NCBI GenBank assembly: GCA_902606505.1
Contig: CACLGU010000002.1
Span: 1-64,000, forward strand
Length of the DNA: 64,000 bases
Reading direction: 5' to 3'
Origin: an uncultured Prochlorococcus sp.
GTDB lineage: Bacteria; Cyanobacteriota; Cyanobacteriia; PCC-6307; Cyanobiaceae
Positions 16,624 through 26,887 of this stretch are shown piece by piece. The first letter of the stretch is position 1; each line of letters starts with the position of its first letter. A model generated the notes under the pieces. That model worked only from the letters and a program-made list of their open reading frames with translations. It was not told the DNA's origin and did not search any database. The position numbers and the translations under genes are program-made.

Positions 16624-16947
16624 TTAAGACGCTAATTCAATTTCTATTTTTTCTTTAAGAGATCCTGAGTTGTACATCTCAATAAGAATGTCTGACCCTC
16701 CAAGAAACTCTCCTTTTAAGTAAACTTGCGGAATTGTTGGCCAATTTGAATATTCTTTAATACCTTCTCGTATAGAAAAATCACTTAAAACATCAAACGT
16801 TTCAAATTCTACTCCCAAGGAATTTAGTATTTGCACTACATTGTTGGAAAAACCGCATTGAGGCATTAATTTTGTCCCTTTCATGAAAACCATTACTGGA
16901 TTAGAATCAATCATTTTTTGTATTTTATCTTTTGTTAGTTTGTCCAT
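16624..16947 (-). CDS. grxD: Monothiol glutaredoxin (Grx4-type)
   Basis: 107 aa; [37 protein letters not shown]. Confidence 0.95.
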   Translation of the reverse strand: MDKLTKDKIQKMIDSNPVMVFMKGTKLMPQCGFSNNVVQILNSLGVEFETFDVLSDFSIREGIKEYSNWPTIPQVYLKGEFLGGSDILIEMYNSGSLKEKIEIELAS

Positions 16948-16950
16948 AAT

Positions 16951-17181
16951 TCAATTTGGAGTTTCTGTTTTTAATGCCAGTGCATGGATAGCCTCTGAAG
17001 CTAATTCTTCCTTCAAAGCAGAATAGACTAGCTGGTGTTGTTTAACTAATGATAATCCATTGAATTCAGATGCAATTACAGTTACTTGTAAATGATCATT
17101 TCCCTTAAGGTTTTCAACAAAAACTTTGGAACTTGGAATTTTTTTAGTGATTAAATTAATAACCTCTGCTTTCGTAATCAT
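16951..17181 (-). CDS. BolA-family protein
   Basis: 76 aa; VIASEFNGLSLVKQHQLVYSAL..EIHALALKT; adjacent to monothiol Grx, a known partner. Confidence 0.9.
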   Translation of the reverse strand: MITKAEVINLITKKIPSSKVFVENLKGNDHLQVTVIASEFNGLSLVKQHQLVYSALKEELASEAIHALALKTETPN

Positions 17182-17193
17182 AATTAACTTTAA

Positions 17194-17721
17194 TTAACCT
17201 TTGTATTTTGTCTCAACAAATCCTAGTTGGATCAATCTTTCATAAGCTTCTTTACCTTCTGGGCTATTAGGTGACATTATTCTAATTGTCTCAACAAGCA
17301 AGGGAACTGCAACCTCAGGCTTTTCAGTTTTTATATACATGGATGCTAATCTCTCATTTGATTCTGCCAAAATTTGTAATGTTTCCTTTCCTTTCATTTG
17401 CATTTCATTTGGTATTCTGGCATCAACTCCTTTGAAGGATGAATTTAGATCAGAATAAAAAGAAGCAAGTTGCTTTGCTAATTTTCTAGCGTCTAAGTAA
17501 GAATCCTTAGCTTTTTCGAAATCCCCATTTTTAATATATTTATCACCTTGTTTTATGAAATATTCTACGTTTGAAATGGAAAGTTTTTTGCTTTCATTTG
17601 ATAGTACTTTGAAGTCTTTTGGATTCTTTATTTCTGCATGGACTTCATTTATGTAAGGAACATTTCCAAAAAATATAAATGAAATTGTGATTAATTTTAA
17701 GAATTTCATTTTCTTATTCAA
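17194..17721 (-). CDS. Exported TPR-like hypothetical
   Basis: 175 aa, signal-like N-terminus, YIKNGDFEKAKDSYLDARKLA repeat-like helices. Confidence 0.65.
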   Translation of the reverse strand: MNKKMKFLKLITISFIFFGNVPYINEVHAEIKNPKDFKVLSNESKKLSISNVEYFIKQGDKYIKNGDFEKAKDSYLDARKLAKQLASFYSDLNSSFKGVDARIPNEMQMKGKETLQILAESNERLASMYIKTEKPEVAVPLLVETIRIMSPNSPEGKEAYERLIQLGFVETKYKG

Positions 17722-17752
17722 TTATTAAATTTTATAGTAACTTATTGCAGAT

Positions 17753-18427
17753 TCATCTACCTACATTTTTTAATGCTTTTTGTTCCTCTTGAGTCATTTT
17801 TTCATTTAGAAATGTATTAAATTTTTTGATAGGAAAGTTTAAATAATCAGTTATTACTATTGGTTTTCCAAATGATAAACAAAACTCGCCCCTAAAATTA
17901 GGAGGAACTTTACTGTAGGCAATTCCAATTGGGACGATAATAACTGATGTTGTTTTTTTTGTAGCTAATCTAGCTAATCTATATAGTCCTTCTTTGAGAA
18001 ATAATTTTTTTCCATATTTATTAATCTTTCCTTCAGGGAAAACAACTAGTTGTTCTCCTTTTTGTATAAGATCAATCGCATATCTTAACGCTGAGAGTGA
18101 TGGCGATAATTGATTTATCGAAAAACATCCAAGTCTTTTTAAAAACCAACCTTGTATTCCTTTCATTTCAGATTTAGTAACCATAAATCTACAATCCTTT
18201 TTTGTTACCCTTCTACCCATTGCCATAGTGAGTACTAAGCCGTCCCATCTTGATCTGTGGGTTGGAGCCAAAATGATAGAGGAATTTATGGGAATTGAAA
18301 AACCATTATTTAATATTTTCTTTTTTCTAAAAAAGAACCTCAAAACAACGTCTTGGGTAACGAACATTGCAATAAATCCCAATACAGGGTTGATTTTATG
18401 CCAAATATCTAATGATTTCTTGTTCAA
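17753..18427 (-). CDS. plsC: 1-acyl-sn-glycerol-3-phosphate acyltransferase
   Basis: 224 aa; APTHRSRWDG and VVFPEGKINK motifs. Confidence 0.9.
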   Translation of the reverse strand: MNKKSLDIWHKINPVLGFIAMFVTQDVVLRFFFRKKKILNNGFSIPINSSIILAPTHRSRWDGLVLTMAMGRRVTKKDCRFMVTKSEMKGIQGWFLKRLGCFSINQLSPSLSALRYAIDLIQKGEQLVVFPEGKINKYGKKLFLKEGLYRLARLATKKTTSVIIVPIGIAYSKVPPNFRGEFCLSFGKPIVITDYLNFPIKKFNTFLNEKMTQEEQKALKNVGR

Positions 18428-18527
18428 GTTCTATTAACTATATATTAATAATCTAAGTGTTTGCCTTTTTTTATTAGCTATTATTGGGCGGTTAATAGAT
18501 TGTCTAGAAACTTAGATTTTTAAAATT

Positions 18528-19244
18528 ATGGCTACTTTAGGAGTAAACATTGATCATATTGCAAATGTAAGGCAAGCAAGGAAAACTGTGGAGCCAGACC
18601 CTGTACAATTTGCTTTTTTAGCTGAATTAGGAGGCGCAGACTCCATAACAGTTCATCTAAGAGAAGATAGAAGACATATACAGGATAGAGACGTATTCCT
18701 TCTAAAAGAGACTATAAAAACAAAACTCAATTTAGAGATGGCTGCTACAGAAGAAATGTTAGAAATTGCAAAAAAAATTCTTCCCGATTATGTAACGCTT
18801 GTACCCGAGAAAAGAGAGGAAGTTACTACTGAAGGCGGGTTGGATGTAATAAGTAATGTGAAATACCTTAAGAATTTTGTTAGAAATTTAAAAAAATCAA
18901 ATATTGAAGTTAGTGCATTTATTGATCCTTCTGGTGACCAGATAAATTATTCCAAAGAAATAGGGTTTAACTTTATAGAATTACATACTGGGAAATATGC
19001 AGAACTATCGGGATCTAAACAGTATGATGAGCTCCAAAGGATTATAGAGTCTTCACATTTGGCAAATGACCTCGGATTAGTTGTTAATGCTGGTCATGGC
19101 CTTAACTACAATAATGTTAAAAAAATTGCATCAATTAACAATATGAACGAGTTAAACATAGGTCATAGTATTGTTTCAAGGGCTTTAGCGATAGGATTAG
19201 AAAAGTCTGTACGTGAAATGAAGTCCCTTATTACATCAAATTAA
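18528..19244 (+). CDS. pdxJ: Pyridoxine 5'-phosphate synthase
   Basis: 238 aa; [43 protein letters not shown]. Confidence 0.97.
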   Translation: MATLGVNIDHIANVRQARKTVEPDPVQFAFLAELGGADSITVHLREDRRHIQDRDVFLLKETIKTKLNLEMAATEEMLEIAKKILPDYVTLVPEKREEVTTEGGLDVISNVKYLKNFVRNLKKSNIEVSAFIDPSGDQINYSKEIGFNFIELHTGKYAELSGSKQYDELQRIIESSHLANDLGLVVNAGHGLNYNNVKKIASINNMNELNIGHSIVSRALAIGLEKSVREMKSLITSN

Positions 19245-19252
19245 ATTTCAAA

Positions 19253-19570
19253 ATGACAACATATTATTTTGTAGCGGCTAGCGAAAAGTTTTTAACAGTT
19301 GAAGAACCAATTGAGGAAATTTTAAAAGAGAGGATGAGGAATTATAAAGAGAACAATAAAGAAATAGATTTCTGGCTTTTAAAAAATCCATCATTTTTGC
19401 AAACCACCCAATTTGTTGATCTAAAAGCAAAGATTCCATCTCCCCCCGCAGCTATTTTATCGACGGATAAAAAATTCATAACCTTTCTTAAGCTGCGTTT
19501 AGAGTTTGTTGCTGTTGGGGAATTTGAATATCCGAATGCAGAAATAACTGATCCGTTTAAAGTTGAGTAA
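19253..19570 (+). CDS. ycf54: Ycf54 / MgPME-cyclase-associated protein
   Basis: 105 aa; TTYYFVAASEKFL..EEPIEEILKERMRNYKENNKEIDFWLLKNPSFL...FITFLKLRLEFV.GEFE. Confidence 0.9.
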   Translation: MTTYYFVAASEKFLTVEEPIEEILKERMRNYKENNKEIDFWLLKNPSFLQTTQFVDLKAKIPSPPAAILSTDKKFITFLKLRLEFVAVGEFEYPNAEITDPFKVE

Positions 19571-19587
19571 CATTAATAATCAGTAAA

Positions 19588-22500
19588 TTGCTCAATCTAT
19601 ATAAGTCAAACAAAATTGAAGTAATTAGTGAGCTGTTGGCAGAAGAATTAAAAATATGTCCTCCTCTCATTACTGAGAATTTAGAAATAGCAGTTCCGAA
19701 TTATTTTTTGGGTAAATGGTTAAGTGAACAAATAACTATAAAAAACAAAATAAGTGCTCTTTATGAATTAAAGACAATATCAAGTTATACGGAATCATTA
19801 TTGACAAAATTTTTTCCAGGAATTGATATGGGTTTATGGAATTTTGAGTCTATTAAATGGGGCATTATTGATTCATTAGAAGAATTAAATAGCTTTAAAG
19901 AATCGTTTCCGATTAGAAATTGGATTAATAAATATTTGGCTAATAAAAAGACAATTGATGGAGACATATATAATTTGACAAAAAAGATCACGAATAATTT
20001 TATTGATTATCTAATTTTTAGACCTGAAATGATTGAGGAATGGAATAGATGCGAAATTAATTCACTTAATCTATTTAAGAATTTAAATTCAGATCAGTTT
20101 TGGCAACCTATTTTATATAAATTATTAGAGAAAAAAATAACTGAAAAACCATCATGTTTATACATGATTGAAGTAATAAAGAATTTAAGAAAAATTAAAA
20201 ACTTTCAAATTAAAGTACCAAATCAAATTTATATTATTTGTGATAATAACTTATCTAAATTACATATTAATTTTTATTCAGAACTTTCAAAATATACTAA
20301 GGTAAATTTATATTTATTATCTGCAGGGGACGATTTTTGGAATAGAATTAATTGTCTTGAAGGCGAGTTAGAATTTGATAATTTTAAAAGTAAATTAAAT
20401 TTTAATAATACAAACATAGAAAAAATATTTGGTAAATTTGGAGCAAACTTTCAGAAATTAATTGAGGAAAATATTAATAAAGAAGGTATAAATTTAAAAA
20501 ATAATTTAATATATATTGATCCAACATGTAATTTTTACAAGAAGAAAGATATTCCTCTTCTTAATCAAATACAAAAAAGACTAATTGATAATAATAGCAA
20601 TGATTTTATAGTAAAAGAAAGTGATGATTCAATATTACTTTGTGAGCATTTTAATCAGAATAGTCAATTAGAATTTATAAGAAATAAAATTATAGAAATT
20701 ATAAACTCTCGCAAGAATATTAAATATAGTGATATTGCTGTTTTATCTCCACAAACTAATCAAATTAAACCTTATCTAAGGTATATCTTTAATAATGAAT
20801 TAATTAATGGTGAGATGATACCTTATTTTTTTATTGATGATGATAATTATGCTTCTCCAGACATTTATAAATTTTTAATTGACATCACTGAAATAGCAAA
20901 TGAGAAAATTACCCTTGAAAAAATAGATTATATTCTTTCAAAAAAAGTAACTCAGAACATTTTTGATTTTGATATTACTGAGAAGGATGAACTTATTTTT
21001 TTACTTACCCAAGTTGGTTTCCATTGGGGATTAGATGCTAATGAAAGATTAGGTGAAGAAAAAAATACTCTAGAGTGGTGTATAAATAGAATTACTTTAG
21101 GCCTAATTTATGAAAAAGAAGTCGATTTAGGTACTTTTAATTTAAAACCATTTAGCTTCAAAAATATAAGTTTAGATTTGAACAAATGGGTTAAATTATT
21201 ACTTGATTTTAAAAAATATATTAATTTGCTAAGAGGATCTTTTCCTTACTCAATTTGGGTTGAAAAGATAAAATTTATATTAAAAAGTATTTCTGATGAT
21301 AATTCAAATTTCAATTTAGAAATAAGTGAAATAAATAGAATTCTTGACAATCACTCAATACCTTCAATTCCTCATGATCTTATTTTGTTAAATGTTTTTA
21401 GAGAGATATTAATTTCTTTCATAAATGAAGCTAAATATCAAAGCAAATCACGTATCAATAAGATCCTTATAAGTGATATTGAAAATTCAAGGCATATTCC
21501 ACACAAGGTTATCTTCTTAATAGATATGAATAGTGTTTATTATCCAAAATTATCAAAGAATGAAAATATTAATTTATTAAATAATAAATATTATCTTGGC
21601 GATCCATCAGTTTTTGAAAGAGAGAAATATTCATTTCTTGAGTTGTTAATTTCCTGTAGAGATAAATTTATAGTTACTTGGGTGAAGAATGACAAAAACA
21701 ATAAAAAATTAGATATTTCTTTTCCTATAAAAGAGTTAATTTCTTTTTTTGATAGTTTTTTAAACCAAAGTCAAAGAGAACTAATAATTAAATATTCTGA
21801 TTTAAATAAAAAAGAAATAATTGATCTTGAAAGTTCTGAGATAATTAAAAGAAATTATTCTTTAGTAGAAGATATAGATTGGAATGGAAAAAAATCTGAT
21901 ATTAAAAACTATAAACTATCAGAATTGATTTATTGGTTCAAGACTCCACAAAAATATTGGCTAAATAAAAAAAATATTTCTCCCAAGGAAATATTTATTC
22001 ATCATCCAGATGAGGAGTATGTAAGTAATCTGCAGAAGTCGCAACTAATTACAAAAATAATCCAGGAATTGGAGATTGATAACCCTAATGTTATTGATGA
22101 TTTAAAAAATTTGAATATCAATGATCAATTGGTTGAAAATGGTATTATTATGCCCAAAAATAGTATTTTTATAAAAGAAAAAGAAATCAAAGATTTATTG
22201 GAAAGTCTATCTAAAAGTTTGAGTGAACATAATCAGATTAATAGAATTTATGTTAAATCAAATGCAAATAAACAAGAATATTTTATCTCTGATGACACCG
22301 TAATTGAATTAATTCATTCGAAATTAAGTTTAAGTCGTTTGACAGAGGTTTGGATAAAATCACTATTCATTTCTTCTTTAAAGAAAAATATAAAAAAGAC
22401 CAAAGTAATTTATAGAACTGAAAATTATTATAAATCGCAAATTATTCAATCACCTGGAAAAATTGAGTCAAATTTAATTTTGGAGGAATATATAAATATT

Positions 22501-22770
22501 TTTAAAAATTATTCTGAAAAATGTTTTCCTCTTCCTCCAGAAAGTGTTTATAAATACGTAGAAGCAAAAATAAAATCAAAAAATGAGAAAAAAGCTTTTA
22601 CAGATAGATGGATTGGTAATAAATCTTTTTCTAAAGGAGAAAGAGATAATATCGAAATGAAATTATGTTTTGGAAATGAAAAAGAACCAGATTTCTTTTT
22701 GAGAAATAATAATTTTGATAAATTATCGTTCAGTTTATATGGCCCTCTTATTAATGCATTAAAGAAATAA
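19588..22770 (+). CDS. recC: Exodeoxyribonuclease V gamma subunit
   Basis: 1060 aa; N-terminus LNLYKSNKIEVISELL resembles RecC; adjacent to recB/recD. Confidence 0.9.
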   Translation: MLNLYKSNKIEVISELLAEELKICPPLITENLEIAVPNYFLGKWLSEQITIKNKISALYELKTISSYTESLLTKFFPGIDMGLWNFESIKWGIIDSLEELNSFKESFPIRNWINKYLANKKTIDGDIYNLTKKITNNFIDYLIFRPEMIEEWNRCEINSLNLFKNLNSDQFWQPILYKLLEKKITEKPSCLYMIEVIKNLRKIKNFQIKVPNQIYIICDNNLSKLHINFYSELSKYTKVNLYLLSAGDDFWNRINCLEGELEFDNFKSKLNFNNTNIEKIFGKFGANFQKLIEENINKEGINLKNNLIYIDPTCNFYKKKDIPLLNQIQKRLIDNNSNDFIVKESDDSILLCEHFNQNSQLEFIRNKIIEIINSRKNIKYSDIAVLSPQTNQIKPYLRYIFNNELINGEMIPYFFIDDDNYASPDIYKFLIDITEIANEKITLEKIDYILSKKVTQNIFDFDITEKDELIFLLTQVGFHWGLDANERLGEEKNTLEWCINRITLGLIYEKEVDLGTFNLKPFSFKNISLDLNKWVKLLLDFKKYINLLRGSFPYSIWVEKIKFILKSISDDNSNFNLEISEINRILDNHSIPSIPHDLILLNVFREILISFINEAKYQSKSRINKILISDIENSRHIPHKVIFLIDMNSVYYPKLSKNENINLLNNKYYLGDPSVFEREKYSFLELLISCRDKFIVTWVKNDKNNKKLDISFPIKELISFFDSFLNQSQRELIIKYSDLNKKEIIDLESSEIIKRNYSLVEDIDWNGKKSDIKNYKLSELIYWFKTPQKYWLNKKNISPKEIFIHHPDEEYVSNLQKSQLITKIIQELEIDNPNVIDDLKNLNINDQLVENGIIMPKNSIFIKEKEIKDLLESLSKSLSEHNQINRIYVKSNANKQEYFISDDTVIELIHSKLSLSRLTEVWIKSLFISSLKKNIKKTKVIYRTENYYKSQIIQSPGKIESNLILEEYINIFKNYSEKCFPLPPESVYKYVEAKIKSKNEKKAFTDRWIGNKSFSKGERDNIEMKLCFGNEKEPDFFLRNNNFDKLSFSLYGPLINALKK

Positions 22771-22773
22771 GAA

Positions 22774-23247
22774 ATGACTAAATTTCAGTTTAAAAATTTT
22801 TTAAAGGCTGCTTATGAAATAATCCTTGTTTTTTTACAGTTCTTTATTATTAGCCTCCATTTTTTTCAATGGGAATTTATTCCACAAAAACAAATAATTC
22901 AAGCTAGTACTTTATCTTATATAGCGGGTTATTTAATTATTATAATCGCTTCCATAATATTGTTAATTTCCATTAAAGATCTAGGTAAAAATTTATCCCC
23001 GTTCCCAAGACCTATAAACAATGGCAATCTTGTTACTACTGGTATTTATCGATTTACGCGTCATCCAATGTACAATTCTTTAATATTTATTTCCTTTGGC
23101 GTTTTTATAATCAAGCTATCTATTTATTATTTGTTTTTATCAATTAGTCTGGCTTTAATAATTAAATTTAAGATTGCCTTAGAAGAGCAATATTTAAATA
23201 ATAAATTTAAGAATTATTTAGTTTATAAAAATGAGGTCAAATATTAA
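22774..23247 (+). CDS. ICMT/PEMT-like membrane methyltransferase embedded in rec operon
   Basis: 157 aa; LVTTGIYRFTRHPMYNSLIFISFG motif plus hydrophobic helices. Confidence 0.8.
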   Translation: MTKFQFKNFLKAAYEIILVFLQFFIISLHFFQWEFIPQKQIIQASTLSYIAGYLIIIIASIILLISIKDLGKNLSPFPRPINNGNLVTTGIYRFTRHPMYNSLIFISFGVFIIKLSIYYLFLSISLALIIKFKIALEEQYLNNKFKNYLVYKNEVKY

Positions 23248-23259
23248 TTCAATAAAGAT

Positions 23260-26200
23260 ATGGATATTAATCAAATTAATTTAGACAACAAATTTAAATT
23301 AGTAGAAGCAAGTGCAGGAACTGGAAAAAGTTTCACTTTGGCTCACCTAGTTTTAAGAAATGTTTTGGAGAAAAAAGTTAAACCAGATGAGATACTCTTA
23401 TTAAGTTTTACAAAAAATACATGTTCTGAATTACGAGATAAAATACTTTTGAGATTTCAGGATTTAAAATTATATTTGCAAAATCATAATGAAAGTAACA
23501 TAGATAATACCCTTAAGGATTGGTATCTAAAATTTAAGGACAAGGAAAAATCTAAGAAAAAAATTATATCCGAAATTGATAATTTTATTAATGAAATTTA
23601 TAAGTTACAAGTAACTACATTTCATTCTTTTTGCAATAATATTATTGATGAATATAGTATTGAAATAGGTGTAACTCAAGATCCATATATTGAGAATAAT
23701 ATAGATAATTTGTATAAAGACGTAATAGATAATTTGTGGATTGATGATTTCCTTAATCTAAATCATGAGCTTATTTCAGCAATCAACAAAAAAAAAATAA
23801 GTTCTAGATTTGGAACTAGGATCAATAAGTCATTTTTTGTAGAAATTTTAAAAAATATAGATCAAGAAAATATCTATAAATTTCAAATAAATAATAAATA
23901 TAAGATTATTGATTTAAATAATTATTTTAAAGAATTTTTTTATTTAAATTGGAACGAGTTTTGTGTTGAATGGAATAAGAAAGGTAAGGAATTATTTTTA
24001 CAACTAATAGAGTTGGGAAAATTAATTAAGAATAGTGGTGGGAAAAGTCAAATATATGCTGCAAAACCAAGAAATGATAAGTTTAATCAAATAATTTGTT
24101 GGATTGAAGAGATTAACAAAAGGCTTAATTCTAAAAATGTGATTGATTTTATATATGATATTTCTAAAGATGATCTTTTATCTAAATATTTTTATAATGA
24201 AAATATATCTAAAGAAATTAATAAACATAATGTAAAATTAGATTTTACTAAATTTAATTTATTACAAGATAAAATTTATAAAATAAAAGAAGGTTTCTAT
24301 ACCGAATTTGTAAGAATATTTACCCAATTAGCTTATATAAAATTAATTGAATTAAAGAAAAGTATTTCTATTTTCAACTTCAATGATCTTATTAAGACTG
24401 TAGAAAATACATTTCTAGATTCAGAAATTAGTAATAGTAATACTCTATCTAAAATTCAAAAAAGATTTAAATGTGTCTTAGTAGATGAGTTTCAAGATAC
24501 AGATATTATTCAGTGGAATTTAATAAAAAAGTTCTTTAATACAAAAAATCATTTTTTACTTTGTGTAGGTGATCCAAAACAAGCGATCTATAAATTTAGA
24601 GGTGGAGATATTGAAACTTACTTGGATGCTAGATCTAATGCAATCGAAGTTTTTAGTCTTACAGATAACTATAGATCCTCAAAAAAGTTAATCGATGTAC
24701 TTAATAAACTTTATAAAAATGGACTTAAACAATCAAAACTAAACTATATGAAATTAACCTCTAGAATTAATGAAAATATTAATTCTGAATTTAAATTTAA
24801 GGACGTATTTGAAATCGTAGAATTTTCAAAAAAAGAGACTGATATAGAGGATCTTGTTACTCATTACATAGTTAACTTTATTTTAGATAATAGAGAATTT
24901 GATATTAATAAAATAGCGATTCTTACATTAAATAATTTGCAATGCATAGATTTTAAAAAAAAATTAAATCAGTTTAACCTCCCATGCAAAATTCATAATA
25001 AACAAAATATTTTTGATACTGAAGCTAGTTCTCTAATATTTTTATTCATTAAATGTTTATTAAATCCTAGGTCTTTAAAAAATATAAATTTGCTTGCTAC
25101 TTCTAAGTTTATAGAAATAGAATTAGAAGATTTACTTGATGATGGAATTAGTAATAATTTAAAAATATTAATTAATAAATGCATTACTTGGTCCCAGGAA
25201 CTAAGAGAAAAAGGTTTTTTAAACATTGTTAATGAACTCCTTATAAATTACAAGTCATCCTCGATTATTCAAGATTCAGATTTAAATTCAAATTTATTTC
25301 AAATTTCAGAAATTGTTGAAATAGAATTAATGAATAATGATTTTAATCTCAATAAAGTCTTCAACTGGTATAAAAATCAGTTAGATCATATTTTAAGAAT
25401 TTCTACTGGAGAAGATTTTTTGACGAAAGATTATAATATTCAAAATGGAATAAATCTTTCTACCATTCATAGTAGTAAGGGTCTCGAATTTGAAATGGTC
25501 ATATGTCCATATCTTTCAATTATTTCAAATAAGTCAAATAAAATTAAAGGCCCTCTTTGGAAATCAAATATTGATAGAAACATATACATTAATATTTCTA
25601 ATAATTATGCGAAGGTTGAAAGATTTAAATTAATAGAAGAAGAAGATTTATTTAAAGAAAGTGAGAGGTTAATTTATGTAGCACTTACAAGGAGCAAATA
25701 TAAACTTATTGTTTTTAATGATTTAGAAGATACAAATAATATTTTAAATAATGATTTACTTAATAATTTGGAAAATATCAATATTTATAAATCCACTTTT
25801 GAAGTCAGGATAAAAGAAGAGAAAATAAAAGAAATTTTTGCTAAGTCCCAAACCAAACGATTGAATAATAATCTTTGGAAAATCGATAATCTTAATAAAA
25901 AAATATCTAATGAATTTAATTCTGATCAATTTATTTCTTATTCAAGTTATTCTTCTTGGATACGTAAAGATAAAAATATTGATTCAGGCATTAATCAATA
26001 TAAGGATTATGAAGATAACATATCAATTATCAAAGATTCTATTCTTAGGAAATCAAGGATTTATCCTAATTATTTTTCTTATCCAAATCCCTTAAGTGAA
26101 TTTCCAAAAGGTAATATTGCTGGGACTTGCCTGCACAAAATAATAGAAAGATTTGAATTTAGAAACAATAATAATCAAGAATTAATTGATTTAATTATTG

Positions 26201-26886
26201 AGGAATTGAACTTTTATCAAATCGATACTTCTTTGGCTTTTAAAGTAAAAGATGCGATTTTAAGGATTATAAATATATCTTTAGGAAGCGAATTACAAAA
26301 TAAGAAACTAGTTGATATTCCAAATGAATACTTAATTAAGGAACTTAAATATGGTTTAACTCTATCTTATGAAGGAAGAAATATTACTTCTAATGATATA
26401 TCAAAATGCTTTTTTTTAGATCAGGAATATGAATTTGGTGAGGAATATGCAAATAAAATAAATGATCTTCAAATTATGAATAAAGGCTTTCATTCAGGAT
26501 GTATTGATTGTGTTTTCCCTGTAGGTAATAAATTAGAAGATAGTAAATGGTGGGTAATTGATTGGAAAAGTAATTTGATTTCTGGCAGTGATAATAGTGA
26601 TTGTTTACCAAGAAACTATAACTATGAAAATATGAGAAATGAAATGATTAAACATCATTATCCATTGCAATCTCATCTTTATCTATTAGCATTGCATAGA
26701 TTATTAAAGTGGCGACTTAAAAATTATCAACCACATAAACATCTAGGAGGATATATTTATTTGTTTTTAAAGGGATTGCCAGATTTTGAATTATTTGAAA
26801 AATCTAAGTCTAAAGATATATCTCCAGGTATTTTTATTGGTAAAGCACCTTTAAAAAGAATTAATTATTTAGATAACCTTTTTTAG
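23260..26886 (+). CDS. recB: Exodeoxyribonuclease V beta subunit
   Basis: 1208 aa; VEASAGTGKSFTLAHL Walker A, VDEFQDTD, nuclease GCIDCVF...VIDWKSN. Confidence 0.97.
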   Translation: MDINQINLDNKFKLVEASAGTGKSFTLAHLVLRNVLEKKVKPDEILLLSFTKNTCSELRDKILLRFQDLKLYLQNHNESNIDNTLKDWYLKFKDKEKSKKKIISEIDNFINEIYKLQVTTFHSFCNNIIDEYSIEIGVTQDPYIENNIDNLYKDVIDNLWIDDFLNLNHELISAINKKKISSRFGTRINKSFFVEILKNIDQENIYKFQINNKYKIIDLNNYFKEFFYLNWNEFCVEWNKKGKELFLQLIELGKLIKNSGGKSQIYAAKPRNDKFNQIICWIEEINKRLNSKNVIDFIYDISKDDLLSKYFYNENISKEINKHNVKLDFTKFNLLQDKIYKIKEGFYTEFVRIFTQLAYIKLIELKKSISIFNFNDLIKTVENTFLDSEISNSNTLSKIQKRFKCVLVDEFQDTDIIQWNLIKKFFNTKNHFLLCVGDPKQAIYKFRGGDIETYLDARSNAIEVFSLTDNYRSSKKLIDVLNKLYKNGLKQSKLNYMKLTSRINENINSEFKFKDVFEIVEFSKKETDIEDLVTHYIVNFILDNREFDINKIAILTLNNLQCIDFKKKLNQFNLPCKIHNKQNIFDTEASSLIFLFIKCLLNPRSLKNINLLATSKFIEIELEDLLDDGISNNLKILINKCITWSQELREKGFLNIVNELLINYKSSSIIQDSDLNSNLFQISEIVEIELMNNDFNLNKVFNWYKNQLDHILRISTGEDFLTKDYNIQNGINLSTIHSSKGLEFEMVICPYLSIISNKSNKIKGPLWKSNIDRNIYINISNNYAKVERFKLIEEEDLFKESERLIYVALTRSKYKLIVFNDLEDTNNILNNDLLNNLENINIYKSTFEVRIKEEKIKEIFAKSQTKRLNNNLWKIDNLNKKISNEFNSDQFISYSSYSSWIRKDKNIDSGINQYKDYEDNISIIKDSILRKSRIYPNYFSYPNPLSEFPKGNIAGTCLHKIIERFEFRNNNNQELIDLIIEELNFYQIDTSLAFKVKDAILRIINISLGSELQNKKLVDIPNEYLIKELKYGLTLSYEGRNITSNDISKCFFLDQEYEFGEEYANKINDLQIMNKGFHSGCIDCVFPVGNKLEDSKWWVIDWKSNLISGSDNSDCLPRNYNYENMRNEMIKHHYPLQSHLYLLALHRLLKWRLKNYQPHKHLGGYIYLFLKGLPDFELFEKSKSKDISPGIFIGKAPLKRINYLDNLF

Positions 26887-26887
26887 A